Assembly (NCBI GenBank): GCA_032622095.1
Contig: CP136068.1
Coordinates: forward strand, 148,563,365 to 148,627,364
Length of the DNA: 64,000 nt
From: Siphonodentalium dalli
Taxonomy: Eukaryota; Mollusca; Scaphopoda; Gadilida; Siphonodentaliidae
Reading direction: 5' to 3'
Below, one piece after another: positions 30,680-42,577 of the stretch. Numbering within the stretch: the first letter of the stretch is position 1; the number at the start of each line of letters is the position of its first letter. The translations under genes and the position numbers were made by a program. The notes beneath the pieces are model-generated. The model was not told the DNA's origin, did no database searches, and worked only from the letters and a program-made list of their open reading frames with translations.

Positions 30680-31255
30680 CGGTTACAAATGCGTCGTATT
30701 TGCGTTCTAGAGATTAATTCCAACTAGAGTCGTTACAAAACATCCGACGTGTTTGTTGTCACATGTTGCTGACCAGAGAATAACTCCAACTAGAAAAATG
30801 AAAACTATTTCCGCTATCCTTGTAAACAGGGTTACAAAGTTACATTTGGAAGTCGTTTAAAAAATTCAACGTGATTTTTGTCACAAAGTTACAAATGCTT
30901 ATCAGAGAATTACTTCAACTAGAAAAATTAAAATAGTTCACCTATCCTTGTTAAATAATGGTTACTAAGTTACATTTGGAAGTCGTATACAAAATCCGAC
31001 GAGTTATTTTATCAGAAAATATTTTACGTATCCTTGTTAATTAAAGTTTATACAGTTACATTAGGAAGTCGTTTTAAAATCCTCGTGATGTTTGTCTCAA
31101 AGTTACATTTGCCTACCAGGGAATAACTGCAACTACAACAACTTAAATATTGCACCTATCCTTGTTAAAAAAAAGGGTTACAAAGTTACATTCGGAAGTC
31201 GTTTAAAAAATCCGACGAGCTTTGTTTTATCACAAAGTTACAAATGCTTACCAGG
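30680..31255 (+). repeat. Minisatellite, period about 110-120 bp, about five degenerate copies
   Basis: Unit landmarks recur: CACAAAGTTACAAATGCTTAC, CAGAGAATAACTCCAACTAG, CACCTATCCTTGTTAA, GGTTACAAAGTTACATTTGG and AAGTCGTTTAAAAAATCCGACG. Located in the proposed intron 2. Confidence 0.82.
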
Positions 31256-31426
31256 GCCAAAAACCTAGGACACTAATGTATACTCAAAACCGTCGCTTCA
31301 GATGTTCAGGGCCAGGAAGATGAGGAACGTAGGTCACTAATGTAATATCTAAACCGTCGCTTCAGATGTTCTGATAGCTGCTATCTGGAACACATGTAGT
31401 GGATGAGATAGGTATTTTTTCAGGAG
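31256..31426 (+). repeat. Short tandem duplication, period about 68 bp
   Basis: The TCACTAATGTA...AAACCGTCGCTTCAGATGTTC block occurs twice (about 31270-31305 and 31337-31372). Confidence 0.7.
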
Positions 31427-31780
31427 TTAAAGGGGGACTGTACACTAAATCCGGCCATTTATGGGACCATTTCCATTTATATTCAACAGAATATATGCAA
31501 CAAATGAATGAATTTGAGACATGTGTTAGGGCAAAATATGCTCATGTGCTCTATGAACGATGCACACAACATGGTGATTATAATGAAAATGAATTTATGA
31601 CTCCAGCCATAAATTTATTTTCATTATAATTACCATCTTGTTTTACATCGTTCATACGTAAATGGGGGTATTTTGCACTCATCCGTGGCTCAAATTCATT
31701 TATTTGTTGCATACATTCTTTTGAGTATAAAAGGAGATGGTCCCATAAATGGCCGCATTTAGTGTACAGCACCCCTTTAA
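31427..31780. mobile_element. Family E: TTAA-flanked foldback element
   Basis: Left TTAAAGGGGGACTGTACAC; right GTGTACAGCACCCCTTTAA. Inverted similarity continues almost to the centre (about 31605-31612) through GGCCATTTATGGGACCAT, ATGCAACAAATGAATGAATT and AATGAAAATGAATTTATG. 354 bp. ORFs on the two strands are mirror images of each other and not genes. Confidence 0.88.
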
Positions 31781-31821
31781 TTTACTCACGAATGGGATTA
31801 TGTTCATTTTACGAACATCTG

Positions 31822-32197
31822 TTAAAGTGATGTGAAACTCTCCGGTAGGGTGACCACATAGAAATTGAGAATAATCTTTCTCAAAGTAGTTATTTGTTAA
31901 GAATATTAATCCAAATTGACGATATACACCACCATTCTTATATAATAATTAAATGCAATGACTCTCGATGGCGAAATCATTTGTGTTAAATTATCGCCGA
32001 TAGTTGAGTCCCGAATCGAGATGTAAATATTTACAATTGGGCGTTGTTCAGACGATGTTTTCTATGGAGTGGTATGGTTGATTTCTTTTAAATTTTCGGA
32101 TATGTTAGTAAAATGCTACATTCTTCCAGTTGTCATAGCGCCCGAGTACTAACTTATAAATTTCGCGCACCCAAACAAGTCCATAATATGTCTTTAA
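31822..32197 (+). mobile_element. Family D TTAA-flanked element, copy 2
   Basis: TTAAAGTGATGTGAAACTC to CATAATATGTCTTTAA, colinear with 36660-37037. Only 41 bp separates it from the family E element. Confidence 0.82.
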
Positions 32198-32394
32198 ATA
32201 GAATTAAATATGAACCTATTTTCATGAGGATATGTTACAATGATACTATCTTGTTTTATATTATCTCAATTTATGTCGTATATTTCCGATGTTTTAGAAA
32301 TAGCAGTAGCTATATTGTTAATGTTTCAAGAACATAAATGTCATTCGTTGGTATTTATATGACCTGTTTATATACTATTATCACCCCACAACTT

Positions 32395-32600
32395 TGATCA
32401 AAATTTTCAACAGTTTGAAATTTCATACCTGACACAACATTAGTTGGAAAGTTCACACCAATAATAGGTTTTTTAAAGTTTGTTTTTTCAACAATTTATT
32501 AGTGTGGGAATATCTTGCTTTTGGACCAACATTTGTATATTTTCCGACTTTAGGTCAAAATTTGGGACTGAAATGGGCATCAGTTGGAAATACCACATTA
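32395..32600 (+). repeat. Repeat N fragment
   Basis: Contains GACACAACATTAGTTGGAAAG, ACCAACATTTGTATATTTTCC and GGTCAAAATTTGGGACTGAAATGG, which match blocks of 18700-18900. Confidence 0.6.
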
Positions 32601-33020
32601 ACTAACCATAACACTTTTCACATTGCAGGCCGAATGATACGTACGGGCGCTGTGGTGACAACTGCCTACAAGAATTTCGGATTCACTATTTGCTAGTATC
32701 TGAGGCTGGAGTTTCCAACAAGTTCCCTCCCGTGTCGTTTGACAGAGTTATGGTTCCTTCATACTGTTCATGCAAAAACCCGGCAAGACGCTAAATGTGT
32801 GAAATTCCTTCTGCCAATGTGTGCATGTGCATGGGCACATACATGCCTGTATATGTACGTACGTGCGCATGACGTAACTTCTGAAATAACTCGTCATAAT
32901 GTTGTATAGAATTGGACTATTCTCTTGCTGACGTCTAACTATTATGGGCTAGCATGCTGAGCTTTCATTTGACTCCTCCATTTAGTTATGAGTATACATT
33001 GTAAATGGTCTATTAATCCT
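32601..33020. other. Non-coding, nothing recognised
   Basis: A purine/pyrimidine-alternating run (TGTGCATGTGCATGGGCACA and following CATGTACGTACGTGCGCATG-like sequence, about 32818-32872) is the only notable composition. Confidence 0.45.
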
Positions 33021-33430
33021 TTAACCCTTTACCCAACAGAACGGACCTGTGCCAATGCATTCTCTTATATATGCGAGTCGACCATAGGTCGCCTCGCTTA
33101 TATAAGAGAATGCATTGGCTTAACACATTAAAAATTATAAAATTGTTAAAGAATGTAAGAAAAAATGGTAAAAAGTGTTAAAAAAAGATTTTTTTTAGGC
33201 CAATGCATTCTCTTATATATGCGAGGCGACCTATGGTCGACTCGCGTATATAAGAGAATGCATTGGCACAGGGCATAACTGTAACCATCACAATGTGGTC
33301 AATGAGCCGGTTCCAATGATATCCATATTTGTATGGTTTTATTGAGACAGACCCAAGATAATTTAGGCTGTTGCAGCTTTATTTGGCCGTTTTTGGCCGG
33401 TTTTGGCCGGTTTGTTGGGTAAAGGGTTAG
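33021..33430 (-). mobile_element. Family A element, copy 3
   Basis: TTAACCCTTTACCCAACAGA on the left and GTTGGGTAAAGGGTTAG on the right; the final target base is G rather than A, a point change in the duplication. Long unique arm on the right, so it is inverted relative to copies 1 and 2. Two hairpins, each with single stem substitutions. Confidence 0.87.
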
Positions 33431-33560
33431 AGGGATGATGAGGAAATATAAGGATTCATATATATTAATTAGTCGGAAATGTTCAGATATTAATTTCCAC
33501 TATGGCGGTTTGTTGAACTTATTATCTGAACATTTGCTAAGCGACTAATCAGAGTCATCA
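33431..33560 (+). repeat. Repeat L, adjacent to family A copy 3
   Basis: GGAAATGTTCAGATATTAATT...TTGTTGAACTTATTATCTGAACATTTG forms the same small hairpin as at 17270-17345. Confidence 0.6.
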
Positions 33561-36094
33561 TTTGGTAAAGAAAGAGAAAGGATTATCGTATACGCATGCG
33601 CCCGATATACGGGCAGAACCAACGGTGAATTTTCTTAAATTCACTAACAAACCAAAGAGAAAACACGAAACAACATTCACGTTTTTATTATGAAATTGTT
33701 ATGGATTATTGACTAAATACATACGAATATTTTGGAGACTTCATTGTGATCATTGACGGTTTGTAAACGAATAAGCAAAACAAAAACATAATAAATTAAT
33801 ACTTACTGTTTTTTAAAGACAGATGGCGGTTTTGCCTTCCAAAATACAAATTTGAATTTTTCCCGGTATCGAAATAGGTCGATAAATATTTGAACTACCT
33901 TTCTACGGTCATGTTATGTCTTAGACAGAGGCACAGAAGTTATATAAAAAAACAAAACAAAGTTGAACACGATGTTTGAGTCCTAAAAACAAACAACAGC
34001 CATGTGAACAGAAACTAGAATTCCATGTTAGTCTATTCCTGGTATATGGTAGAAATATAGTGCGTTTGTTTCACTATGAAACAATAGTCCATGGGCTGGT
34101 AGGACCCCTGGTGAACCCCCCATAGCTTAACTTCTTTGGTATTTTCAAGTCCCCAAACTTGTGTGTTGTTCAGGAAAAGTGATGATAACAGCAAATATTT
34201 GGGCCCTGTATAACTACTGGGTCAAAGTTTAACCTTACTCAGTAACCATTTTTTTCGATTATGGTGGGGTGGGGGAAACGGTATCCCATGTACGGGATGT
34301 CATTGTGATTGGATTTTAACAGGTGATGTGCCATTTTATAGGTATTGGAATTCTCTATCCATCGGTAGCAAACAATATATGTTGTCATTAATGACGTCAC
34401 CAGAGGTCGAAAGGTCACACGGCGGCATTGGACACGCACATATTATAGACTTTAAGCTGATAGGGTACCCCTACACCCCACACCACAGGAGTTAACTTCA
34501 CCCCACTCATTTTCTTTTCTATTATGTCCTACAACTTTTAAGAAATGTTAACACGAAAATAAAGGGGCCGCGTAGACACGAAACAAGATGGCGTCCAACA
34601 TGGCCACCGTGTTTTAAGACGGGGCACTATGAGTCAGTTTGAGGCCCATTGTAGAGAGAAAATCTTGACAAATGTAAATATTGTTGTGAAGCTAAGACAC
34701 AATGCTAGCGTTTTAGGGCAAAATTGGAGCTCACCAGTCCATCATGGCCACCAAAATGGCCGCCGGAATTTGAAAATGTCACTATTTTTCACTAATATTT
34801 TCTAGATTAGTTTCTGCTGTTTGGAATTGGTTCAGATTTTCGACTTTATTTTGTATGTATTGTGTTAACTGATGATTGAAGAAATGAAAAAATGGCATTC
34901 TGTGTGTCCCAGGCCCTTCCAATCTCTCAAAATTTAGATTTTGCAGAACGCGGTATAATATTTCGCCAAAAATCACCTTGGGATTCTACATGTAGTCAAA
35001 TTACAAAAAGAAATGAACAGAACATTGCGATATATGTGAGACATACCTTTACTTATGAATATTCCAACTCAATGGAACCAAAAGTGTCACTTTGACTCAA
35101 AAGGACTGCCAAAATGGCAGCCATATTATGGAAAATGGTAGATATATTACCCAGCGCACCTTGCAGTGACTTACAAATTGTTGTTGATGAATAAAATCAA
35201 CTTATATGCCTTCTATACATTGAATATTAACATTGCTGATGCACCTTGGTTAATAGTTACTATTGTAACCATGACTGACATTACCAGACATATTGTATTT
35301 TTCACTCACAAACGTGATATCAAAATCGGCAACATTTTATTTTTCAGGTTTGAACCATTTTTTTAAAAGTAAAATGGAACTATCTTTGGTATTAAAGGTG
35401 TTTTTTGTTTTGAACTGTCTTAAATGTGTCACACATAGGTGTTTTTAGACAAAATTACTCAAGATGGCTCGAAAAATTTGGTAAAATTCACATATATCAT
35501 GGACATTATTCTCAGCTGTTCTTAAAAGGTAGCAAATTGTGACTCACGTGGTTATTATAAACGACTTCATCAACTGACAACTAATATCTCTATCGATTAA
35601 CATATACTTGAGTTATTGCGGAAAGTGATAGCGACCCCAAAGGTACACATTTGCGACACCGATGCCAACTGCATATGTACCATGGTCCATGGATAACTAT
35701 ACAAGAAATGTAAAATCTATGTTTATACTGAAGATTCTTCTGCGTCTATTGACACCAAAATATATTCCTTGCCAATTTCGCCCAGGTCACCCCACGTTTC
35801 GTGGTGCCGTATATTTACCTGTAAATAGCATATAATTATATTAATTATATACAGGCGATTTAAGGCAATGTGTTAGTAGCACTGTTACACGTGGAACTAT
35901 TGAAATTTTACTTCTCTTGTCGTTACATTTTGTAAATATGCATCTTATACATGTATGAATGTTGCCGTTCATATTATGGTTTGGTTAGAATATCATTCAC
36001 GCTACGGCGTTCATGCGATTTTCTTGCAACAAACAATTTAAAGTCTTGTTGGAGTATACTATATTGAACAGATGCCTGTCGCATGTATGGAAGT
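33561..36094. other. Long non-coding stretch within the proposed intron 2
   Basis: No exon with good splice signals was found. A diverged copy of the 13240 repeat lies at about 33850-33960. Between 34585 and 35130 the motif ATGGC(G/C)(T/G)CCA / ATGGCCGCC, which resembles a YY1-type site, recurs five or six times. Small ORFs look random. Confidence 0.5.
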
Positions 36095-36335
36095 GACTAG
36101 ATGTTCTCTCTCCGTTGGGAGTGCCCAACTTGGGATTTAAAACTGCACCCCAAAGCAGACCAAAATTTTCAAAGTCCGAGAAGTTCTATTTTAGTTCCTC
36201 TTTTTTTCAGTGGTTTGAGTCCACACATTTGACTAATGTCCCACTATACACGCGATGGTTGGAATATCAAACTATCAGAACAATTTAAACTGCATTTTGT
36301 CTGAAATTTGCAGCCAATATTGCACCAGGCATGAA
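36095..36335 (+). repeat. Repeat N fragment
   Basis: CTCTCTCCGTTGGGAGTGCC and AACTGCACCCCAAAGCAGACC match 18030-18105. Confidence 0.55.
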
Positions 36336-36659
36336 ACTCAAATCTTTGAAATACTGGCCAAAGATGTAGGGGTGGGACAACCCACCCTCTGTTTAATGCA
36401 CACATGTTGTAAGGCCTTCTAACCGAGCCAAATGAGGAGAAAGCGGCCACGTTATTCCTGAATACAGACGCCTGTTATATATTTAATCGTACATGCATGT
36501 ATGGAGTGGAAACAAATAGTTTTTGTTATCAAACCAGTGGACCACCCCTAAGACACCATAAGTATGTAGTTTTATAGAGTTGGGGATTTGGAAAACCGTA
36601 GGGTGAGAATCTTTCAGAATAGGAATTACACAAATACCGAACGTGAAGACCAGACATCG

Positions 36660-37037
36660 TTAAAGTGATATGAAACACTCCGGTACGGGTAATCGAATAG
36701 AAATGGAAGATAATCTTGCCTAAATTAGTTATTTTTACATATATTAAATCGAAACTGACAACACACAGCGTCATTATTATATATTAACTAAATTCAGTGA
36801 CCCTCGATGGCGAAATCATTTCCGTTACCATATCGCCGAAAGTTGCGTCCCAAATCGAGTAGTAAATATTTACAATTGAGCGTAGTTCAGATGATGTTTT
36901 CTATGGAGTGGTACGGTCGATTTGCGTGAGATTTTCAGCAATGTGTAGTAGAAACTTGCATTCCACCAGTTGGCTTAGTGCCTGAATACAAACTTAACAA
37001 TTTAACGCACCCGAACAAGTACATAATATGTCTTTAA
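36660..37037 (+). mobile_element. Family D TTAA-flanked element, copy 3
   Basis: TTAAAGTGATATGAAACACTCC to CATAATATGTCTTTAA; internal CCCTCGATGGCGAAATC and TTTTCTATGGAGTGGTACGG conserved. 378 bp. Confidence 0.83.
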
Positions 37038-37529
37038 CAGATGTCACTCGCCTGGATCACTGACCAACCAGAAGAGTGGAAATGACTCCATTAACCCGCA
37101 AAGTCAATTTGCGGGTGTGGCGATTCAAGGTTTATGTCATTCAAGGGTTCATTTCCTAACAAGAATGTTTGTGTCATGAATTTGATACCTGATTGAGAGG
37201 GACGCACTGATTAAATTTTATCGAGTATTTGTTTAAGTATTTCTTAAAATCACGTTGTCCTTAGGGGCTATAGTATAGGTTCTGCTCTGTTAATAAAGAC
37301 CTTTCGCAAAATCACGATTACGATTACGGATAAGGACAATATCCTGCCAGTTTACGGTCAAAACTTCGACCTTTACGCACGAGGTTCTTATGTGAGACAA
37401 AATATACCCCCACATATGTGCATATGTGTCAAGGATGTGCCACCGGTCCTACTTGGGGACTCTCTACCATTATCCGTGTGGTGTATAACACACGGATACG
37501 AACATTGGATCTGAAAGAGACACACATTG
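37038..37529. other. Non-coding spacer
   Basis: Contains a small palindrome CCGTGTGGTGTATAACACACGG at about 37474-37495. No gene. Confidence 0.45.
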
Positions 37530-39619
37530 GGTAGGGTTCTCTATTCCGAAGGTTCATTGTTCCGAAGGTTCGCTATTCCGAAGTTTCATTATTCCGAAGG
37601 TTCCCTATTCCGAAGGTTCATTATTCCGAAGGTTCCCTATTCCGAAGGTTTTCTATTCTGGGCGTATTTAACCAGAAATGAATCAAAATTTGCACCCCAC
37701 CACAAAAACCACACGAGGAATGAAAAATACTATTACGCTAGTATTCATATATAGTACATTTACACATCCACTTCTAATTCCCAAATTGTCCTAGATATCG
37801 GTTATTAATAGCAAGAAAGGAGTATAAGCTTATCGTTCATTATGGAAAGTTAAAAACACGATGACTGAAATAAACTACATGTAAGAGATACAGTTTTTCC
37901 GAACTGGCCATCTGTATTTGAAAAAATAAACATCAACATTCAAGGCCCACTTAATTTTCGAACCCCCATATCACATATATAGAGGATGTGAAATGAGTGT
38001 TTCTCTCATATGATATTTATGAAACGAGTCTAAGAATTTTCAGTTTTCTCGAGCCTCCGCCGAGAGAAAACTGAAAATTCGTGACGAGTTTCATAAATAT
38101 CATATGAGAGAAACACGAATTACATATTCTATTTATCATATGACACCTATAAATTGATTATGATGTCCAAAACGCACACAAATCACTAAATAGCTATATG
38201 ACATCGGCAGCAAAATGTTAATGTGACGTCACTTCATTGCACAGGAAGCCCAGTTACACCTGGTGAACTAGCAGAAATAATATGCACGCGAAGATATAGT
38301 GCGCTATTCTGTTCTCAGTTTGTGACATTATATCGTATGTTTATTAGATAAATACGAATTACATATTATATTTATCGTATAACAATGTCAAAAACTATAT
38401 ATTTCAAGATTATAATTGCGAGAATTTCGGCATCGCGTTGATTCGTGTATTTGACGCGCACGAATTTGACCTGTATTTAGTCAGAGATGCGGCTCGGCCC
38501 CCGGCTGCCAATCAGAACACACATTTTGTCAACAAACCAATCAAATTATCGGAAGGTGATATGAATTAGTAATTGATATGAAATTGATTTATGACATAGT
38601 TTCCAACGTAAATAATGATTGAGTCATATGATAAATAAAATATATGCCACTATATATACCATTTGAAATATGAAGCTCTCTAACACTGTATTATCAGCTT
38701 ATCCGGTGTAATAAAATGTGAACATGTTGTTTTTGTTGAGTTAACGCAGGGTTAACGAATTGTTTTTGTGCTTAAGTTTCATCTGGTTTTGTTGCGTAAA
38801 GTAAAGTGTATTATTTTCAATGGAGGGGGTAACTCTATATTTTAAAGATAATGTTATTCCCCTTCAATTGAAAATACATTAGGTTGAATTATATTGCATT
38901 CTGAGAGCCATGACATATAACGGGGGAATATTTTTATGATTTAAGATGTTTTCTATTTCTCTAGGGGCATCTTCTGATACAGACGTTTGGAATGGTGATG
39001 AACTATATATAGTGTTTTAATCATATTTTATGACACAGATTGTGTTTAAAACCTGATATCAAGGCACTATAAAAAATAGCCGATGACTCGAAAATTAAGT
39101 GGGCCTTACAATTAAATACAAATTCACAATTGCAGTTTGGTTCAACTCATACCCGTCTATTCAACGACATTCTGCTTCTCAGTATTCATTAAGGGTTATA
39201 GTCCCGCTGTTTTAATCCCGCCTTTAGCTGGCGTATTGTTGCCTGTAAGATTATTGAGATATAACGCCATACGCGATGACATTAAATCGTATGGAAAGAG
39301 CAATTGTGTGGGGTGCCTGACTTGAATATGTATTGGAAAATAACGTCATACGTAATGACATTAAATCTCAAGGAAACCCGCGAAAAAATAAAAAATAACA
39401 TTTATTGTTTCAATGTTTTAAGTTATTTCCTTCATAAAAAAGAGTCTTCGTGATAAAGATCCCTCTCAATACTTGAATATAGAAGTAACCTTTAAAAAAA
39501 AATAATCTTCGGAATAGCGAACCTTCGGAATAGAGAACCTTCGGAATAGCGAACCTTCGGAGTAGTGAACCTTCGGAATAGTGAACCTTCGGAATAGCGA
39601 ACCTTCGGAATAGAGACAT
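37530..39619 (-). mobile_element. Family H element, copy 2 (16-bp inverted terminal arrays), with a nested insertion
   Basis: The left array at about 37540-37655 and inverted array at about 39510-39615 use the same TTCCGAAGGTTC(G/A)CTA unit as copy 1. The interior is the reverse complement of 15120-16140, for example GGGGAATAACATTATC-like and CTTCGTGATAAAG blocks. It is about 800 bp longer than copy 1, mostly because of the insertion at 37981-38645. No transposase ORF. Confidence 0.85.
37981..38645. mobile_element. Insertion nested in family H copy 2, with hairpin and repeated ATATGATAAAT ends
   Basis: Absent from copy 1: the H sequence flanking it (CACATATATA / CTATATATACC) is continuous in 15828-15850. 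It starts with an about 130-bp hairpin (37998-38128, arms TTTCTCTCATATGATATTTATG and CATAAATATCATATGAGAGAAA around CTCCGCCGAG). TTTATC(A/G)TATGAC-type motifs recur at about 38138, 38367 and, inverted, 38622. A TGACGTCA palindrome sits near 38224. Exact termini uncertain. Confidence 0.65.
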
Positions 39620-41192
39620 TACTTTTAACATCAATATATATGTGTAACTGCATAGTGGGGCATATGCCGTCTCACAAATTAACAATCGTATGTAAGTTGT
39701 GCATGATGCTGCCCACCTTACTATGACAACATATCCTATCCGTAATCGTAATAGCGATTTTTGCGAAAGGTCTCTAATAACGTATGAAGTATTACTTTAT
39801 ATGAATGTCAATTAAGTACATAATATCACTTTAACCCGCGAACATGTTACTGACCTGCTTTTGTGTGTTTGTTCGTTGTTTTTGGTCTGGCCTTGTCCTG
39901 TGTTTGAATCATCAGATGGTAGCTGATCTATCGTTCGCGAACACCAGTAGTAGGGCGGCTCTGTGCATGATAACAAAATAGGCGAATTCTGCATTTTATG
40001 GTATACAAAAGCAACAAACATTGCATGTGCCATCCAAAAAATGATATATTGTCGAGCAGGATATTATTATTATTATAGATACACTTAGAGCACATTATAC
40101 AAAAAAAATGCTAACAGCGAAAAAAGGGGGCAAAATGGCGAACAAGCTAAAACTAACATGAAAAGGGGGTAAAATGGGGAAAGATCGGGAACGAGTAAAA
40201 TCGAAACGAAAAATATTGATGAGACTAAGGTGCTTAATTGTGATCCAAACAGTATAAAAGATAGAATATTATCAACAAAGAGTATTTGCATTAGTATTTT
40301 TGTATGGAGGCTTCATTCTTGCCATGGTAAAATCAGAAAACAATGTGGCCGTTAAAATGTCAAATTAAAACTGCTTTTGTATGAGAGTGCCAAAAACACC
40401 CGTTTCGAATACACCCATAGCGTGGTCAAGGTATACGAAACGTGGGGTGATCCAAGAGATAATCTTTCGCCAGAATGTGCGTGGTAGTTTCATTCAGTAT
40501 ACTAGCTAAACGTTGAATTTAACGCCTAATCTAAAGTATATACCCTTGTGGTATAACTATTAGTTATATTTCCGAGACTTTCAACACTTTCCGTGAAATA
40601 AGCCACACATTTATATGGCGCAATGCCCGTTAAACTAATGAAACACTCATCTGTTTCACGAATTAATACCACCACGGATAATAGGAACTACATATTTTAA
40701 CCAGTACGACTGTCTCTCATACTAATATATCGGTATCTTGAAAGATTTGATGTTGCAGATATAAAACTAAATGACGACCGGGCAAATTCGTGAGACTGCT
40801 GCATGTGAGTAAATATATTTCTACCTCTAGAAAAGGTCCCGGAATCAACATAACCCTGTTAATCCCATTTAACTGTTTAATTACAGATGTAACACCGGTG
40901 ATGCAAGACGAAACAGCATTAATAAAACCCTGGTGTTTGTCCGCGTATTCGTTGTATGAGATGCTGCGCTCGATTGATATCTCGCCAGCTACATTAGAGA
41001 TAATTCGTATTTCTTGGATTATAAGTTTCTCATATATATTCTGCAATCATTCATCATCGCATATTCGAGTGGGTGTGCCATATATTATAGTCACTCGACT
41101 CACTCGATATTCAATTTTAAACCAAATGTGAGTTTCATTTGATTTTTCCCATTTCGACGGCCATTTCGGGTTACACATTTGACAAATTCGGT
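39620..41192. other. Non-coding, proposed intron 2
   Basis: A 109-codon minus-strand ORF (40717-41046) and the overlapping plus-strand ORF oppose each other. The minus one has a balanced composition but no convincing splice sites or recognised motif, so it is left uncalled. Confidence 0.45.
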
Positions 41193-41592
41193 TTAACCCT
41201 TTACCCAACAGAAGGGCCCTGTGCCAATGCATTCTCTTATATATGCGAGTCGACCATAGGTCGCCTCGCATATATAAGAGAATGCATTGGCTTAACACAT
41301 TAAAAATTATAAAATTGTTAAAGAATGTAAGAAAAAATGGTAAAATGTGTTAAAAAAAGATTTTGTTTAGGCCAATGCATTCTCTTATATATGCGAAGCG
41401 ACCTATGGTCGACTCGCATATATACGAGAATGCATTGGCACAGGGCATAACTGTAACTATCACAATGTGGCCAAGGAGCCGGTTCCAATGATATGCATAT
41501 TTGTATGGTTCCATTGAGACAGACCGAAGATATTTTAGGCTGTTGAAGCTTTATTTGGCCGGTTTTGGCCGTTTTGTTGGGTAAAGGGTTAA
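41193..41592 (-). mobile_element. Family A element, copy 4
   Basis: TTAACCCTTTACCCAACAGA to GTTGGGTAAAGGGTTAA; long unique arm on the right (ATTTTAGGCTGTTGAAGC). Two hairpins; one has a TATATACGAGAATG substitution in the stem. Confidence 0.88.
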
Positions 41593-41659
41593 AACTTTGC
41601 AATATTTGTATATATTTTAATTTATTACCAATTTGGTACTAATTGGTCACCTATTGCAG

Positions 41660-41899
41660 AAAATTCAACATTTTCCGATACCGACGGCAGTATTGGACGA
41701 CTTGTTGAATTGGGAATTTTCCCCAAAACAGGTTTGGCATGTTAATCCCACAAACCAGTCCGCACATTTTGAGACCAAAAGTAATGGCTTCTATATAAAT
41801 TTCTTCCGAGTCCGGCCTTCTGACGACCATACTATCATGATAATATGTACCAGAACCATAGCAAGAGATGTAACTCTATTCACATACAGTGATATCTGA
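41660..41899 (+). CDS. Unassigned open segment after a splice acceptor (possible terminal exon)
   Basis: ACCTATTGCAG ends at 41659; the frame then stays open for 79 codons to TGA at 41897-41899. The composition is protein-like (a TAVLDDLLNWEFSPKQVWHV stretch, later NGFYINFFRVRPSDDHTI). It is open only in phase 0, so it cannot follow the phase-2 exons of the cystine-knot gene. It could be a terminal exon of another gene, or chance. No family recognised. Confidence 0.25.
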   Translation, partial: KIQHFPIPTAVLDDLLNWEFSPKQVWHVNPTNQSAHFETKSNGFYINFFRVRPSDDHTIMIICTRTIARDVTLFTYSDI

Positions 41900-42577
41900 G
41901 TCTTTTCTCCCACATCCAAATAAAGTGACACGGGTTGTGTGCTCACCAGACACGCATAATTGTGACGTATATAGCGTTTGTTAAAACAAGCAAAGTCTAT
42001 CACCAATTTAACTATTAGTTTAACTATCAAACAGCCTGAATTGACCCAGTCTATTTAAAAGCTATTAACGCATTCGACAGTCTAATACAAATAGCAGGGT
42101 ATTCCCCATTGGTCCTGCTGATTTAGCTATGATGTTGGTAGAACAAACTGAAGCTGGTGAGAAATATAGTGCCGTTATTTTTTTCAAATAACTTGGAGAA
42201 TAATCCGAAAGATTGATGATGTTTGGTTTGTTAGTTGTGGGTATTTTATTCCGATTTTCACAGCCATTTAAACATTATATTCAGTTATGTGTGTACGTAA
42301 ATACTCCCTTCAGATAATGGCAGCGTCTCGAATCATTTAAACTTGCTAAGAATTCGAACATGACAATTTAAGATAAATAACGGCACGTGTTCTGAACAGT
42401 ATCATTGTTCTACACCATCATCATCACACATGTAGCTAAATGATCAGGGTCCATCAACACCATGCATAGCAAGACTACTTCAACAAAGTTGCATAACTCC
42501 ACCACAAAGAGCACAGATTGTCGTCACTCGTTGAATTTCGTTAATACCCCCTACTTCCCCCTGCTCCATATGTGTAG
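41900..42577. other. Non-coding up to exon 3
   Basis: Includes the counterpart (42120-42190) of the 27480 repeat. The last 40 bases are a strong pyrimidine tract (ACCCCCTACTTCCCCCTGCTCC) leading to the acceptor TGTGTAG at 42577. Confidence 0.55.

Noticed and set aside
38224-38231. TGACGTCA (CRE palindrome), also at about 26597
   Set aside because: Single 8-bp matches in a 64-kb window can be chance, and neither lies near a demonstrated promoter.
40717-41046. 109-codon minus-strand ORF with balanced composition
   Set aside because: Overlaps a similar-length plus-strand ORF; no convincing acceptor or donor and no recognised motif. Left as undecided non-coding.
41047-41298. ORFs with QCILLYMRGDLWSTRIYKRMHWHRA, repeated at many places
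   Set aside because: This is the translated 69-bp hairpin, found wherever families A and B occur.
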